From the NCBI RefSeq assembly GCF_009792795.1, contig NZ_VKHQ01000003.1, forward strand, positions 859,601 through 923,600: DNA of 64,000 bases. Direction: 5' to 3'. Shown here in pieces: positions 9,632 to 18,383 of the stretch. The translations under genes were made by a program, and so were the position numbers. The notes under the pieces were generated by a model, which was not told the DNA's origin, did no database searches, and saw nothing but the letters and a program-made list of their open reading frames with translations. The stretch is from Cognatiluteimonas profundi (GTDB lineage Bacteria; Pseudomonadota; Gammaproteobacteria; Xanthomonadales; Xanthomonadaceae). Each line of letters starts with the position of its first letter. Positions within the stretch are counted from its first letter, which is position 1.

Positions 9632-10510
9632 ATGTCCGAGGACGACACCAGCAACCCCCCTCCCGAGCGCCCGCCGGAACGACGCTCGTGGCTCGACCGT
9701 ATCGGCTCGATGCTGTCCGGAGAGCCGTCCACCCGCGAAGACCTGGTCGAGCTGCTGCGCGATGCGCAGGGCGATGGCCTGATCGCGGCCGACACCCTGC
9801 GCATGATGGAAGGCGCGATCGCGGTCTCCGACATGATCGTCGGCGACGTGATGATCCCGCGCGTGCAGATGGTCGCCCTGTGCGCCGACGATGCCTTCGT
9901 CGATCTGCTGAAACAGGTCGTCGAGTCCGGGCATTCGCGATTCCCGGTGCATGGCGAGGACCGCGACGAGATCCTCGGCATCCTGCTGGCCAAGGACCTG
10001 TTGCGCGGCGTCGTCGCCGACTACGACCATGGCAGCCATCCGGTCAACGTGCGCGAACTGCTGCGGCCGGCGATCCTGATCCCCGAGTCGAAGCGGCTGA
10101 ACGTGCTGCTGCGCGAATTCCGCCAGTCGCGCAACCACATGGCGATCGTCATCGACGAGTACGGCGGCGTCGCCGGGCTGGTCACGATCGAGGATGTCCT
10201 GGAGCAGATCGTCGGCGAGATCGACGACGAGCACGATGAAGCCGAGGACACCACCGCGCTGATCGCGGCGCAGGCCGATGGACAGTACGCGGTCGATGCG
10301 CTGACGCCGATCGCGGATTTCAACGAGCGCTTCGGCGCGGATTTCGACGATGACGAGTACGACACGATCGGCGGCCTGATCACCGCTGCGATCGGGCACC
10401 TGCCCGAGGCCGGCGAGGAACTGACGCTCGGCCGCTTCAGCTTCCGGATCGCCCGCGCCGATGCGCGGCGGTTGCATGCGCTGCATGTCAGCGTGCATGC
10501 CGATCACTAG
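9632..10510 (+). CDS. corC: CorC/HlyC-family CBS-pair protein
   Basis: 292 residues from the ATG at 9632 (an in-frame ATG 75 bp upstream would add a non-conserved tail). A CBS pair (about 60-180, with MIPRVQM and HSRFPVHGEDRDEILGILLAKDLL) is followed by DEYGGVAGLVTIEDVLEQIVG and the C-terminal CorC_HlyC FAD-like domain (about 205-285). It is the soluble type, without the DUF21 membrane domain. The ybeX/corC position after ybeY is conserved. The acidic stretch DDEHDEAED at ~215 is usual. A role in Mg2+/Co2+ efflux is known for the E. coli and Salmonella homologs. Confidence 0.93.
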   Translation: MSEDDTSNPPPERPPERRSWLDRIGSMLSGEPSTREDLVELLRDAQGDGLIAADTLRMMEGAIAVSDMIVGDVMIPRVQMVALCADDAFVDLLKQVVESGHSRFPVHGEDRDEILGILLAKDLLRGVVADYDHGSHPVNVRELLRPAILIPESKRLNVLLREFRQSRNHMAIVIDEYGGVAGLVTIEDVLEQIVGEIDDEHDEAEDTTALIAAQADGQYAVDALTPIADFNERFGADFDDDEYDTIGGLITAAIGHLPEAGEELTLGRFSFRIARADARRLHALHVSVHADH

Positions 10511-11720
10511 CCGCGCGCGATGGCTGTCGGGACTGCTGTTCGTGCTGCTCGCCGGCACGGCGGCGGCGGCGCAGGCCATTGCGCCACCACCCACGCCCGC
10601 CGCAGCGCCGACGGCGACGCCCGCCTTGCGTATCGGCGTGATGACCATGCTGCCGGGCCGGATCTTCTGGGAGCGCTTCGGCCATGACGCACTGATCGTC
10701 GAGGACCCGGCGCGTGGTGAAGCGATCTCCTACAACTTCGGGTTCTTCGATCCGTCCGAGCCGGACTTCCTGTCGCGCTTCATCCACGGGCACATGCGCT
10801 ACCAGCTGGTCGCGCTGCCGCTGCGCGACGACCTGGCCTACTACCGCGAGGTCGGGCGTGGCGTGTCGGTGCAGTGGCTGCACCTGGCGCCCGCGCAGGC
10901 CGCGGAGCTGGCCGACTCGCTGGCGCAGAACGCGCTGCCGGACAAGGCGCGCTACAACTACGACTATTTCACCGACAACTGTTCCACGCGCGTGCGCGAC
11001 GCCATCAATCGCGCGCTCGCGGGCCGCCTGCACGAACAACTGGCGGCGCGCTCGCGGGGCAACACCTATCGCAGCGAAGCGGTGCGCCTGGCGTCCCCGG
11101 CGCCGCTGATGTGGCTGGGATTCGACATCGGCCTGGGGCCGTTCGCTGATGTTCCACTGGCGCGTTGGCAGGAAGCATTCGTCCCGATGCGCCTGGCCGA
11201 CAGCCTGCGCGAGGCCACCGCCTCCGACGGCAGTCCGCTGGTCGACTCCGAGCAGCAACTGTTGCCGCACCGGATCGCGCCGGAGCCGGCGGAATATGCG
11301 CGGCCCTGGTGGCCGTGGCTGCTGTGGGGCATGGCAGCCGCGATCGCCCTGGCCGTGCTGGGCCGGCGTTCGCCGCGGGCATTGGCCGCGATCTCGATGG
11401 TCTTCTGGACGGCGTGCGGACTGCTCGGCGCGCTGATGTTGTTCATCTGGTTCGATACCGCGCATCGCGCCGGCTGGGCCAACCAGAACCTGTTGCTGTT
11501 CAATCCGGCCTGCCTGCTGCTGTTGCCCGGCGGGTGGCGCATTGCCCGCGGCCGCAGTGGCGGGGCGGTGTTCGACGGCGTGCTGCGCCTGGTGGTTGTC
11601 TGCGCCATGTTGGCCTGGATCATGCGATGGCTGCCGTTCCCGGAGCAGGACAACACGCATTGGATCGCGCTGCTGTTGCCGCTCCACCTGGCCATTTCCA
11701 CGACGCTGCGGCGTCGCTGA
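10497..11720 (+). CDS. Lnb/DUF4105-domain membrane protein
   Basis: 407 residues from the ATG at 10497, which overlaps the corC stop by 14 bp (coupled translation). A signal peptide or anchor (about 8-26) is followed by a periplasmic DUF4105/Lnb N-terminal domain (about 45-250). Its conserved His63 (RFGHDALIV) and Cys162 (FTDNCSTRVRD) look like a papain/LRAT-type catalytic pair. Four or five hydrophobic segments occupy about 275-405. The family was named for a lipoprotein N-acyltransferase of Bacteroides (from memory). In E. coli the slot after corC is held by lnt, so a role in lipoprotein acylation is an attractive inference, not shown. Confidence 0.8.
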   Translation: MPITSRARWLSGLLFVLLAGTAAAAQAIAPPPTPAAAPTATPALRIGVMTMLPGRIFWERFGHDALIVEDPARGEAISYNFGFFDPSEPDFLSRFIHGHMRYQLVALPLRDDLAYYREVGRGVSVQWLHLAPAQAAELADSLAQNALPDKARYNYDYFTDNCSTRVRDAINRALAGRLHEQLAARSRGNTYRSEAVRLASPAPLMWLGFDIGLGPFADVPLARWQEAFVPMRLADSLREATASDGSPLVDSEQQLLPHRIAPEPAEYARPWWPWLLWGMAAAIALAVLGRRSPRALAAISMVFWTACGLLGALMLFIWFDTAHRAGWANQNLLLFNPACLLLLPGGWRIARGRSGGAVFDGVLRLVVVCAMLAWIMRWLPFPEQDNTHWIALLLPLHLAISTTLRRR

Positions 11721-11758
11721 CCTTGTCGGCGACCGCCGCTCCGGGGGAGGATGCGCCG

Positions 11759-12757
11759 ATGGACGAGCCCAACACGCCACTGCCTGCCTGCGTCATCAAC
11801 TGCGCGGCCTACGACCGGCAAGGGAAGCGCCGCGACATCACCCTGGACCAGATCAGCGACGTGCTGGCCGTGGACGATGGCAGCTTCGTCTGGGTCGGCA
11901 TGCACGAGCCCGGCGAAGGCCTGCTGGACAAGCTGCAGGAGGAATTCGGCCTGCACGACCTGGCCATCGAGGATGCGCAGCACGCGCACCAGCGACCCAA
12001 GATCGAGGCCTACGGCGATTCGTTGTTCGTGGTGATGCACACGGCGCAGGTCGACGAGGGCCACATCCGCTTCGGCGAGACCTATGCATTCCTGGGCAAG
12101 CGCTACCTGGTCACCGTGCGGCACGGAGCATCGCTGTCGTATGCACCTGTCCGCGCGCGCGTGGAACGCGAGCCGGAACTGCTGTCGCTGGGGCCGTCCT
12201 ACGGGCTCTACGCCATCCTTGATTTCGTCACCGACCACTACCTCCCGATCGCGACCGAGTTCGGAGAGGAACTCAACCAGCTCGAGCAGGACATCTTCGC
12301 CGAGGCCTACCGGCGCCAGACCATCATCAAGCTGTACGAGCTCAAGCGCGAGCTCACGCAACTGCGCCTGGCCGTCGCGCCGATGCAGGACATCCTGTCG
12401 CAACTCACGCGCATGCACGGCGACCTGATCCCGAAGGAAGTCCGCCCGTATTTCCGCGACGTGCTCGACCACGCCCTGCGCGTCAACGAGTCCACGGACA
12501 CGATGCGCGAGATGCTGACCGCGGCGATGAGCGTCAACCTGTCGCTGGTGACGATCGCCCAGGGCGAAATCGTCAAGAAGCTGGCCGGCTGGGCGGCGCT
12601 GCTGGCGGCGCCGACGCTGATTGCAAGCTGGTACGGAATGAACTTCCACCAGATCCCGGAACTTTCATGGCGTTACAGCTACTTCGTGGTGATCGCGATT
12701 ACCTTGGCGGTCTGCGTTGGGTTGTACCGCTATCTGAAAAAGGTCCACTGGCTCTAG
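11759..12757 (+). CDS. corA: CorA-family magnesium/cobalt transporter
   Basis: 332 residues. A soluble N-terminal domain and long helices (about 1-270) are followed by two C-terminal transmembrane helices joined by the selectivity loop YGMNF (292-296), the hallmark of CorA pentamers. The C-terminal tail is basic (YRYLKKVHWL). The start ATG at 11759 follows GGGGGAGG at 11742-11750, a good ribosome site. The reading frame stays open upstream inside the previous gene but that part is not homologous. It lies 38 bp after the Lnb-domain gene and is convergent with the NRAMP-like gene. Confidence 0.95.
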   Translation: MDEPNTPLPACVINCAAYDRQGKRRDITLDQISDVLAVDDGSFVWVGMHEPGEGLLDKLQEEFGLHDLAIEDAQHAHQRPKIEAYGDSLFVVMHTAQVDEGHIRFGETYAFLGKRYLVTVRHGASLSYAPVRARVEREPELLSLGPSYGLYAILDFVTDHYLPIATEFGEELNQLEQDIFAEAYRRQTIIKLYELKRELTQLRLAVAPMQDILSQLTRMHGDLIPKEVRPYFRDVLDHALRVNESTDTMREMLTAAMSVNLSLVTIAQGEIVKKLAGWAALLAAPTLIASWYGMNFHQIPELSWRYSYFVVIAITLAVCVGLYRYLKKVHWL

Positions 12758-12785
12758 GGAATGACGCTTGCTGCAATCGCCCGGA

Positions 12786-14060
12786 TCACTGCAGAACGAA
12801 CATCCCGATTGCGGCGCCGAACATCAACGCCGCGGTCAAGCCGACCACCGCGCGACTGAGAAGTGAACTCGTCTGGCCATTCATGATCTTGCGGTCACTC
12901 GCAATGATCAGCGATCCAACGAGCAGGAAGGGGGCGAGCACACCGTTGATGACCGCGGTCCAGAACAACGCTTTGATCGGATTGACACTGAGGAAATCGA
13001 GCGCGATTCCCGCAAGGATCGCGAAGGCGAAGACGGCATAGAACGAACCGGCCTTGCGCAGTCTCTGGTCCAGCCCGTAGGCCCAATCGAAGGTTTCGGC
13101 AAAGGCGTACGAGGCCGAGCCGGCCAACGTCGGTATCGCGAGCAGGCCGACCCCGACGATGCCCAGCGTGTAAAGCCAGTAGGCAAAGTCGCCGGCCAGT
13201 GGGCGCAAAGCTTCGGCTGCTTCACGGGTGCTGCTGATCCGGGTGATGCCCGCCTTGTGCAGGGTCAGCGCCGTCGCGAGGATGATGAAGAACATCACCA
13301 TGTTCGAAAAAAAGGTGCCCACGCCGACGTCGATGCGGCGATCGGCGAGCTCGCGGCTGGTCGCACCCTCGCGTTGTACCAGCATGCGTCGTCCTTTGGC
13401 CTTCTTTTCTTCCACTTCCTGCCCAGCTTGCCAATAGAAAAGGTAGGGGCTGATCGTGGTTCCCAGTATCGCCACCAGCGTCTCCCAGGCCACCTTGCCA
13501 CTGGGCCAGGACGGAGTTACCGATGCCCGCATGACCGTCGGCCAATCCGGCTCGAGGATGAACGCAGTAATGACGTAAGCAAACAATACGAGCGCCAGCC
13601 ACTTGAGCACGCTGGCGATCTGGTGATAACGAAGACGGATGCAGGCCAGGCCGATACCAACGCCAAAGACGATGACGTAGATGCGAGACGAGCCGGCGCC
13701 AAGCATTTCGGCCGCATCGCCCATGCCGGAAAGGTCCGAACCGATATTGATGACGTTCGCGACCAGCAACGCCAACGACAGCACTCCGACGATCCAGCGC
13801 GGGAACTTGGTGCGGAATGCGCCTGCCAGCCCCATCCCGGTGACCATGCCGATCCGGGCATTCATCATCTGAACCGCACCCATGAGGGGCCAGGTCAGCC
13901 AGGCTGTCCAGAGCAGCGACGTCCCCAACTGCGCGCCGGCGATCGAATACGTCGCTACGCCGGAAGGATCGTCGTCAGCAGCGCCCGTGGTTACCCCCGG
14001 GCCCAGTGCCCGCAATATGCGACGCACGGAAAAGGGCGCAGTCGTGGAAGTCGTCATCAC
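12786..14060 (-). CDS. Divergent NRAMP-family divalent metal transporter
   Basis: 424 residues and about 11 transmembrane helices in the NRAMP (LeuT-fold) arrangement. Helix 1 has GPGVTTGAADDDPSG. The canonical metal-binding DPGN is DPSG (31-34). In helix 6 the canonical M-P-H is missing; the corresponding stretch is LGTTISPYLFYWQ (about 199-211). These changes mark the non-canonical NRAMP-related branch, some members of which are reported to carry Mg2+ or other ions rather than Mn2+/Fe2+. Neighbouring CorA fits a Mg2+ theme but the two genes are convergent. The start is preceded by a long untranslated gap (14061-14437). Confidence 0.88.
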   Translation of the reverse strand: MMTTSTTAPFSVRRILRALGPGVTTGAADDDPSGVATYSIAGAQLGTSLLWTAWLTWPLMGAVQMMNARIGMVTGMGLAGAFRTKFPRWIVGVLSLALLVANVINIGSDLSGMGDAAEMLGAGSSRIYVIVFGVGIGLACIRLRYHQIASVLKWLALVLFAYVITAFILEPDWPTVMRASVTPSWPSGKVAWETLVAILGTTISPYLFYWQAGQEVEEKKAKGRRMLVQREGATSRELADRRIDVGVGTFFSNMVMFFIILATALTLHKAGITRISSTREAAEALRPLAGDFAYWLYTLGIVGVGLLAIPTLAGSASYAFAETFDWAYGLDQRLRKAGSFYAVFAFAILAGIALDFLSVNPIKALFWTAVINGVLAPFLLVGSLIIASDRKIMNGQTSSLLSRAVVGLTAALMFGAAIGMFVLQ

Positions 14061-14437
14061 AGTCCGTGATCCTGAACCTGCGCAGCAGGTCGCTGGCTGC
14101 GAACGCGGCGGCCCTCGCCGCCCGCCGAAGCGAGCAGGAAGAACCGCGCATACGCGGCTTCATCAAATCAGAAGGGAGTCGGACGACCGGATCGAATGAA
14201 TCCGGGAAACCGCAGCCCGCCATGTAGGCGGCAAGGCAGCGGCAGAGGAACCTGCGTTGACCCTGCCGTCAGTTGCCAATACCGGATCGGCTACAACAGT
14301 CGCTGTCCACTGAGGTTCCAACAAGGAAAGTGGGCGCACGATACATGCCCCATCGTCGGATTGTCCACCGGGATCGATGCAGCGTACGGCGATGTCCGGC
14401 GCGTCGATCCGTCCTCGTTTCGCGGGTCGCACTGCAC
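14061..14437. other. 377-bp intergenic gap, no gene recognised
   Basis: This is the leader region of the minus-strand NRAMP-like gene, lying downstream of the DRR-rich gene. Reading frames here are short, lack family motifs and have poor third-position GC. A long 5' leader before a metal transporter could hold a regulatory RNA, but no clear riboswitch fold was recognised by eye. Confidence 0.5.
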
Positions 14438-14617
14438 TCAGCGAATCGGAGTGTCGTCCCAGCCGCCATGCCTGCGGCGGTCCTTGCCCTTGCGCCGGTC
14501 TTCCTTGGTCAGGTCGAAGCGGATCTCGTCCCGCCGGTCCGACGTCTTGCGGCGATCGTTGCCGGTGCGCCGGTCAGGCCCGCGATACCGCTCGGGTGGC
14601 GTGAATACGTTTGACAT
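14438..14617 (-). CDS. Small highly charged DRR-repeat protein
   Basis: 59 residues from ATG 14617, preceded by a strong purine-rich ribosome site (GGGGGGAAAGG). The protein is rich in Arg/Asp with a recurring DRR triplet: GPDRRTGNDRRKTSDRRDE and later KEDRRKGKDRRRHGG. There is no signal peptide, membrane segment or cysteine. Similar GPDRR-type small proteins occur widely in Proteobacteria, but no function is known to me. The alternating charge suggests a disordered nucleic-acid- or ribosome-associated peptide; this is speculation. The strong ribosome site and in-frame composition support that it is real. Confidence 0.7.
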   Translation of the reverse strand: MSNVFTPPERYRGPDRRTGNDRRKTSDRRDEIRFDLTKEDRRKGKDRRRHGGWDDTPIR

Positions 14618-14884
14618 TGCCTTTCCCCCCTGTCGCCCGCCGCGGGACGGGGCTGGCTCCGGCTGGCACGCCCGCGCTTGTGTCGCAGGCTGAACCCTCG
14701 TCAGTGTCCCTGTAAAGCGGGGCCCCAAACCCGCCGCGTGGGGCGCCACCGGAAAAGTATCGATCTGTGATCAATGTCTCAAATTTGTCCTGTTCATCAC
14801 AGGGCCGGGGTTATGACGGCGCTGCGAATTTTCAATTGCCGTGCGCAATCGTGAATACGCCCCACCCTCAAACCTCTTCCGGTG

Positions 14885-15775
14885 ATGCATATGGACATGA
14901 AGTTGCCCCAATCGCGGACGGCCAAGGCCGTCGTCCTTTCAACCGCCCTGCTCGCCGGCGCCGTCTACGCCGGCTGTGTCTGCCATGGCACGGTGACCGT
15001 CAAGAAGTTCTATGACGCCAACGCCAACGGGGTGCATGACGCCGGCGAGCCCCGGCTGATCGGCTGGAACATGACCCTCGAGTCGGCAAGCAAGCTCTAC
15101 AGCTCCACCCTGCCGACCGATTCATTCGGCTATGCCACCTTCGGATCGCTGCTTCCCGCCAGCGACTATTCGTTGCGTGAAGCCAGTCCGTTGCAGGCCA
15201 ATTGGGTACAGTCCTCACCGCATGACGCGCAAGGCAACCCGATCAACCCACAGACGGGCATCCAGGTCGCTGCGGGCAATACCGCACAGCTGTCATTCGG
15301 CAATTACTGCACCAAGCCCAGCGGCGGTCGCACGCCTGGATACTGGAGCAACAAGAACGGCCTCGACACGCTGATGGACGGCGGCACCCTCGCGCCGGAA
15401 TTCACGACGTTGTCGAGCCTCAACCTGAGCAGCATCAACGGCGTGGATTTCAATCCGGTCACCTACCCGCAATTCCGTGCATGGCTGCTCGCCAGCACCG
15501 CCACCAACATGGCGTACAAACTGTCGTCGCACCTGGCCGCGATGCGGCTCAACGTGGAAGCCGGCTTCGTCAATGGCAACCGGATCTATGCGCCCTTTGG
15601 CGGCTCCATCAACCAGTTGATGGCGCTGGCCAACAATTCGCTGCTGTCCGATCCGATGACGCCGGCGGGCAACCCCGAGCGCGCCTACCAGGAGCAGCTG
15701 AAGAACTGGCTGGACGCCCTGAACAATGGCGCCCCCGTCGTTTCTCCCGTCCCGTGCACCTTCTCGTTCAATTGA
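14885..15775 (+). CDS. Secreted SdrD_B-like domain protein
   Basis: About 296 residues; GTG 14882, ATG 14885 and ATG 14891 are all possible starts. A signal peptide (ending near AVYAG) is followed by a Cys-rich start (GCVCHGTVTV) and an SdrD_B-like beta-sandwich (about 37-125), with the calcium-loop-like YDANANGVHDAGEP and GYATFGSLLPASDYSLRE. A second region begins RTPGYWSNKNG (about 150) and ends PVPCTFSFN. SdrD_B domains are structural Ca2+-binding modules of surface proteins. No cell-wall or outer-membrane anchor is visible, so release to the medium or periplasm is likely. It is monocistronic, with a 264-bp upstream region. Confidence 0.75.
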   Translation: MHMDMKLPQSRTAKAVVLSTALLAGAVYAGCVCHGTVTVKKFYDANANGVHDAGEPRLIGWNMTLESASKLYSSTLPTDSFGYATFGSLLPASDYSLREASPLQANWVQSSPHDAQGNPINPQTGIQVAAGNTAQLSFGNYCTKPSGGRTPGYWSNKNGLDTLMDGGTLAPEFTTLSSLNLSSINGVDFNPVTYPQFRAWLLASTATNMAYKLSSHLAAMRLNVEAGFVNGNRIYAPFGGSINQLMALANNSLLSDPMTPAGNPERAYQEQLKNWLDALNNGAPVVSPVPCTFSFN

Positions 15776-15802
15776 TCGCGCGAACCGGTTTCTGACACAA
15801 GT

Positions 15803-15822
15803 CCCGCCCGACACCGGGCGGG
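15803..15822. terminator. GC-rich hairpin after the SdrD_B-like gene
   Basis: CCCGCCCG and CGGGCGGG pair perfectly around a 4-base loop, 27 bp after the stop codon. No T-run follows, so it may act as a weak or Rho-assisted terminator or as a 3' stabiliser. Confidence 0.5.
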
Positions 15823-15849
15823 GAGCCAGCGGCAGGCGATAATGCCGAC

Positions 15850-16797
15850 ATGCCGCTGACCGATACACGCAGGGCTTTCCTGCAGATCCATGCCTGCGTC
15901 CTGCTGTGGGGATTCACGGCCATCCTCGGCAAGCTCATCACGCTGCCGGCCTTGCCGCTGGTGTGGTGGCGCATGCTGATCGTGGTCGCGGCGCTGGCGC
16001 TCGTCCCGCAGGTCTGGCGTGGACTGCGCGCGATGTCGCGCAGGCTGCTGTTCTCCTACGCCGGCATCGGCGTGCTCGTGTCGCTGCACTGGCTGACCTT
16101 CTACGGCGCGATCAAGTTGTCGAATGCATCGGTCGGTGCGACCTGCATGGCACTGGCGACCGTGTTCACGGCGCTGATCGAGCCGAAACTCGCACGCCGC
16201 AAATTCTCGCGACGGGAACTGGCGCTCGGCATCGCGGTCCTGCCGGGCGTGGCACTCGTCGTCGGCGGCGTCCCGCACGGCATGCGGCTTGGCATCCTGA
16301 TGGGCACGATCTCGGCGTTGTTCGTTGCCTGTTTCTCATCGCTGAACAAGCGCCTGGTCGAGCACGCCGACCCGCTGACGGTGACAGCCGTCGAACTGGG
16401 CGCCGGCACGCTGGCAATGACGTTGCTGGCGCCTGCGATGCCATTCCTGTTCCCGGCGTTCGCCGGCACGCTGTTCGTGTTGCCGGGCATGCACGACGCC
16501 TTGTACCTGCTGGCGCTGTCGGTGCTGTGCACGCTGCTGCCCTTCACCTTGTCACTGGTTGCGCTGCGCCACATGAGCGCGTTCGCCGCGCAGCTGGCGG
16601 TGAACCTGGAGCCGGTCTACGCCATCGTGCTGGCGATCCTCCTGCTGGGCGAGCAGCGCGAACTCTCGCCAGCCTTCTACGCCGGCGTGGCGATCATCCT
16701 GGGCGCGGTCGTGCTCTATCCGCTGGTCAGCCGTCCACAGCGGCTGCGCGACCTGGACGTCCTGGCCACGGGTGAATCCCGGGACATCACCGAGTGA
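15850..16797 (+). CDS. EamA/DMT-family exporter
   Basis: 315-residue inner-membrane protein with ten predicted helices formed by two EamA repeats (about 10-135 and 150-290). The first repeat has the usual CVLLWGFTAILGK opening and HWLTFYGAIKLSNAS. The second ends AAQLAVNLEPVYAIVLAILLLGEQ, the typical EamA repeat end. DMT exporters of this type move amino acids or other small metabolites outward; the substrate cannot be told. It is a single gene, 56 bp upstream of gspA. Confidence 0.92.
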   Translation: MPLTDTRRAFLQIHACVLLWGFTAILGKLITLPALPLVWWRMLIVVAALALVPQVWRGLRAMSRRLLFSYAGIGVLVSLHWLTFYGAIKLSNASVGATCMALATVFTALIEPKLARRKFSRRELALGIAVLPGVALVVGGVPHGMRLGILMGTISALFVACFSSLNKRLVEHADPLTVTAVELGAGTLAMTLLAPAMPFLFPAFAGTLFVLPGMHDALYLLALSVLCTLLPFTLSLVALRHMSAFAAQLAVNLEPVYAIVLAILLLGEQRELSPAFYAGVAIILGAVVLYPLVSRPQRLRDLDVLATGESRDITE

Positions 16798-16853
16798 TGC
16801 TCGCCGCGGTGGGTTTCGTGGCAGGCTAACGGCCTCTTCCGGACGGGACCTGC

Positions 16854-18383
16854 ATGTACCTCGAGCACTACGGGCTGCGTGAGCCGCCGTTCTCGATCAC
16901 GCCCGACCCGCGCTTCGTGTTCCTCAGCGAGCGCCACCGGGACGCATTGGCGCACCTGCTGTTCGGCATCGGCCAGGGCGGTGGCGGCGGATTCGTGCAG
17001 CTGACCGGCGAAGTCGGCACCGGCAAGACCACCCTGTGCCGGCTGCTGCTGGAGCAACTGCCGGCGGACACGCGCGTCGCGCTCATCCTCAATCCGCGGC
17101 TGACACCGGTCGAACTGCTGGAGACCCTGTGCGAGGAATTGCACGTCGACGTCGAGGGACGCCGCGGCAGCCTCAAGGGCTTGGTCGACGCGCTCAACCG
17201 TTACCTGCTCGACGCCTATGCGCAGGGATTGCGCGTGGTGCTGATCATCGACGAAGCGCAGGATCTGTCGATCGATGCGCTGGAACAGGTGCGCCTGCTC
17301 ACCAACCTTGAAACCGACACGCAGAAGCTGCTGCAGATCATCCTGCTGGGCCAGCCGGAACTGCGCACGCTGCTGGCGCGCGAGGACATGCGTCAGCTGG
17401 CGCAGCGCATCACCGCGCGATTCCACCTGACGCCGCTGGACGCGGGCGAGACCGAGCGCTACCTGCGCCATCGCCACGCCATCGCAGGCGGGGTGCACCT
17501 GCCGTTTTCGCGATCGGCGATCAGGCGCCTGCATGCCCATTCCGGCGGCGTGCCACGGCTGATCAACGTCCTGGCCGAACGCAGCCTGCTGGCTGGTTAT
17601 GCGCGCGATGCCACCACCGTGGAAGCGGGCATCGTGGATCTCGCCGCGAAGGAAGCATTGTCGACATCGGCGGTGCGCAAGGCGATGTCCGGAAGGCTGC
17701 TCGCGGCGGTCGCCGCACTTGCCATCGTCGTTGCAGTGACGGCGATTGCGTTGTGGAACGGACCCCCGATGGCACCCACGGCCATGGCTTCGGCGACCGC
17801 GCATCCGGTCGCTATGGCGCCCGCGGCAGTGCCGGCGACGCCACCGGCCCTGCCCTTCCTCGATGCTGGTGAACTTGCGACGCGCATCGCGGCGGCCGGT
17901 AGCGCATCGCCCGACGCATGGCGGAGCCTGCTGGCGTCGTGGCGCTTGCCAACCGATCCAGCCGACGTCGCCATCGCAATGCAATGCGCCCCACTGCTTG
18001 CGACGGATGTGCATTGCCTGCGCGCACGGGCCACGCTGGACAAGCTGGCAGCGATCGGGCGCCCGGTGCTGTTGCACCTGCGCAGCGATGGCCGCGATGC
18101 CTGGGCCGAGCTGCTCGGCGTGGGTGCGTTGCGGGTCCGGCTGCAACTGGATGGTCCCGCCGTGGAGGTGCCGCGCGTTGCGCTGCAGCGCGCCTGGAAG
18201 GGCGAATACGCCGCCATCTGGCGCTCGCCCGCGACGCCAGCGACGTTGCCTCCAGACATCGATGCGCTGCGACGGTTCCAGTCCGACCACGGCCTGGTCG
18301 CCGACGGTGTCGCCGGCCCCGAAACCGGTTTTGCCTTGGCCGCCGACGCACCCGGTCCACGCTTGTCGCGGGGACTGGACTGA
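16854..18383 (+). CDS. gspA: GspA/ExeA-type AAA+ ATPase with peptidoglycan-binding domain
   Basis: 509 residues. The start MYLEHYGLREPPFSITPDP is diagnostic for the ExeA/GspA group. Walker A is GEVGTGKTT (about 52-60) and Walker B LIIDEAQDL (about 130-138). One transmembrane helix lies at about 285-304. A periplasmic part ends in a PG_binding_1-like repeat (LRRFQSDHGLVADGVAGPETG, about 465-487). GspA with GspB uses ATP and peptidoglycan binding to help assemble the type II secretin. gspB starts directly after the stop. No gspC-N genes are in the window, so the main T2SS operon must lie elsewhere. Confidence 0.92.
   Translation: MYLEHYGLREPPFSITPDPRFVFLSERHRDALAHLLFGIGQGGGGGFVQLTGEVGTGKTTLCRLLLEQLPADTRVALILNPRLTPVELLETLCEELHVDVEGRRGSLKGLVDALNRYLLDAYAQGLRVVLIIDEAQDLSIDALEQVRLLTNLETDTQKLLQIILLGQPELRTLLAREDMRQLAQRITARFHLTPLDAGETERYLRHRHAIAGGVHLPFSRSAIRRLHAHSGGVPRLINVLAERSLLAGYARDATTVEAGIVDLAAKEALSTSAVRKAMSGRLLAAVAALAIVVAVTAIALWNGPPMAPTAMASATAHPVAMAPAAVPATPPALPFLDAGELATRIAAAGSASPDAWRSLLASWRLPTDPADVAIAMQCAPLLATDVHCLRARATLDKLAAIGRPVLLHLRSDGRDAWAELLGVGALRVRLQLDGPAVEVPRVALQRAWKGEYAAIWRSPATPATLPPDIDALRRFQSDHGLVADGVAGPETGFALAADAPGPRLSRGLD

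Noticed and set aside
14765..14802. CTGTGAT/ATCACAG inverted repeat that recalls a CRP site
   Set aside because: The half-sites are 24 bp apart, too far for a CRP/FNR dimer; probably chance.
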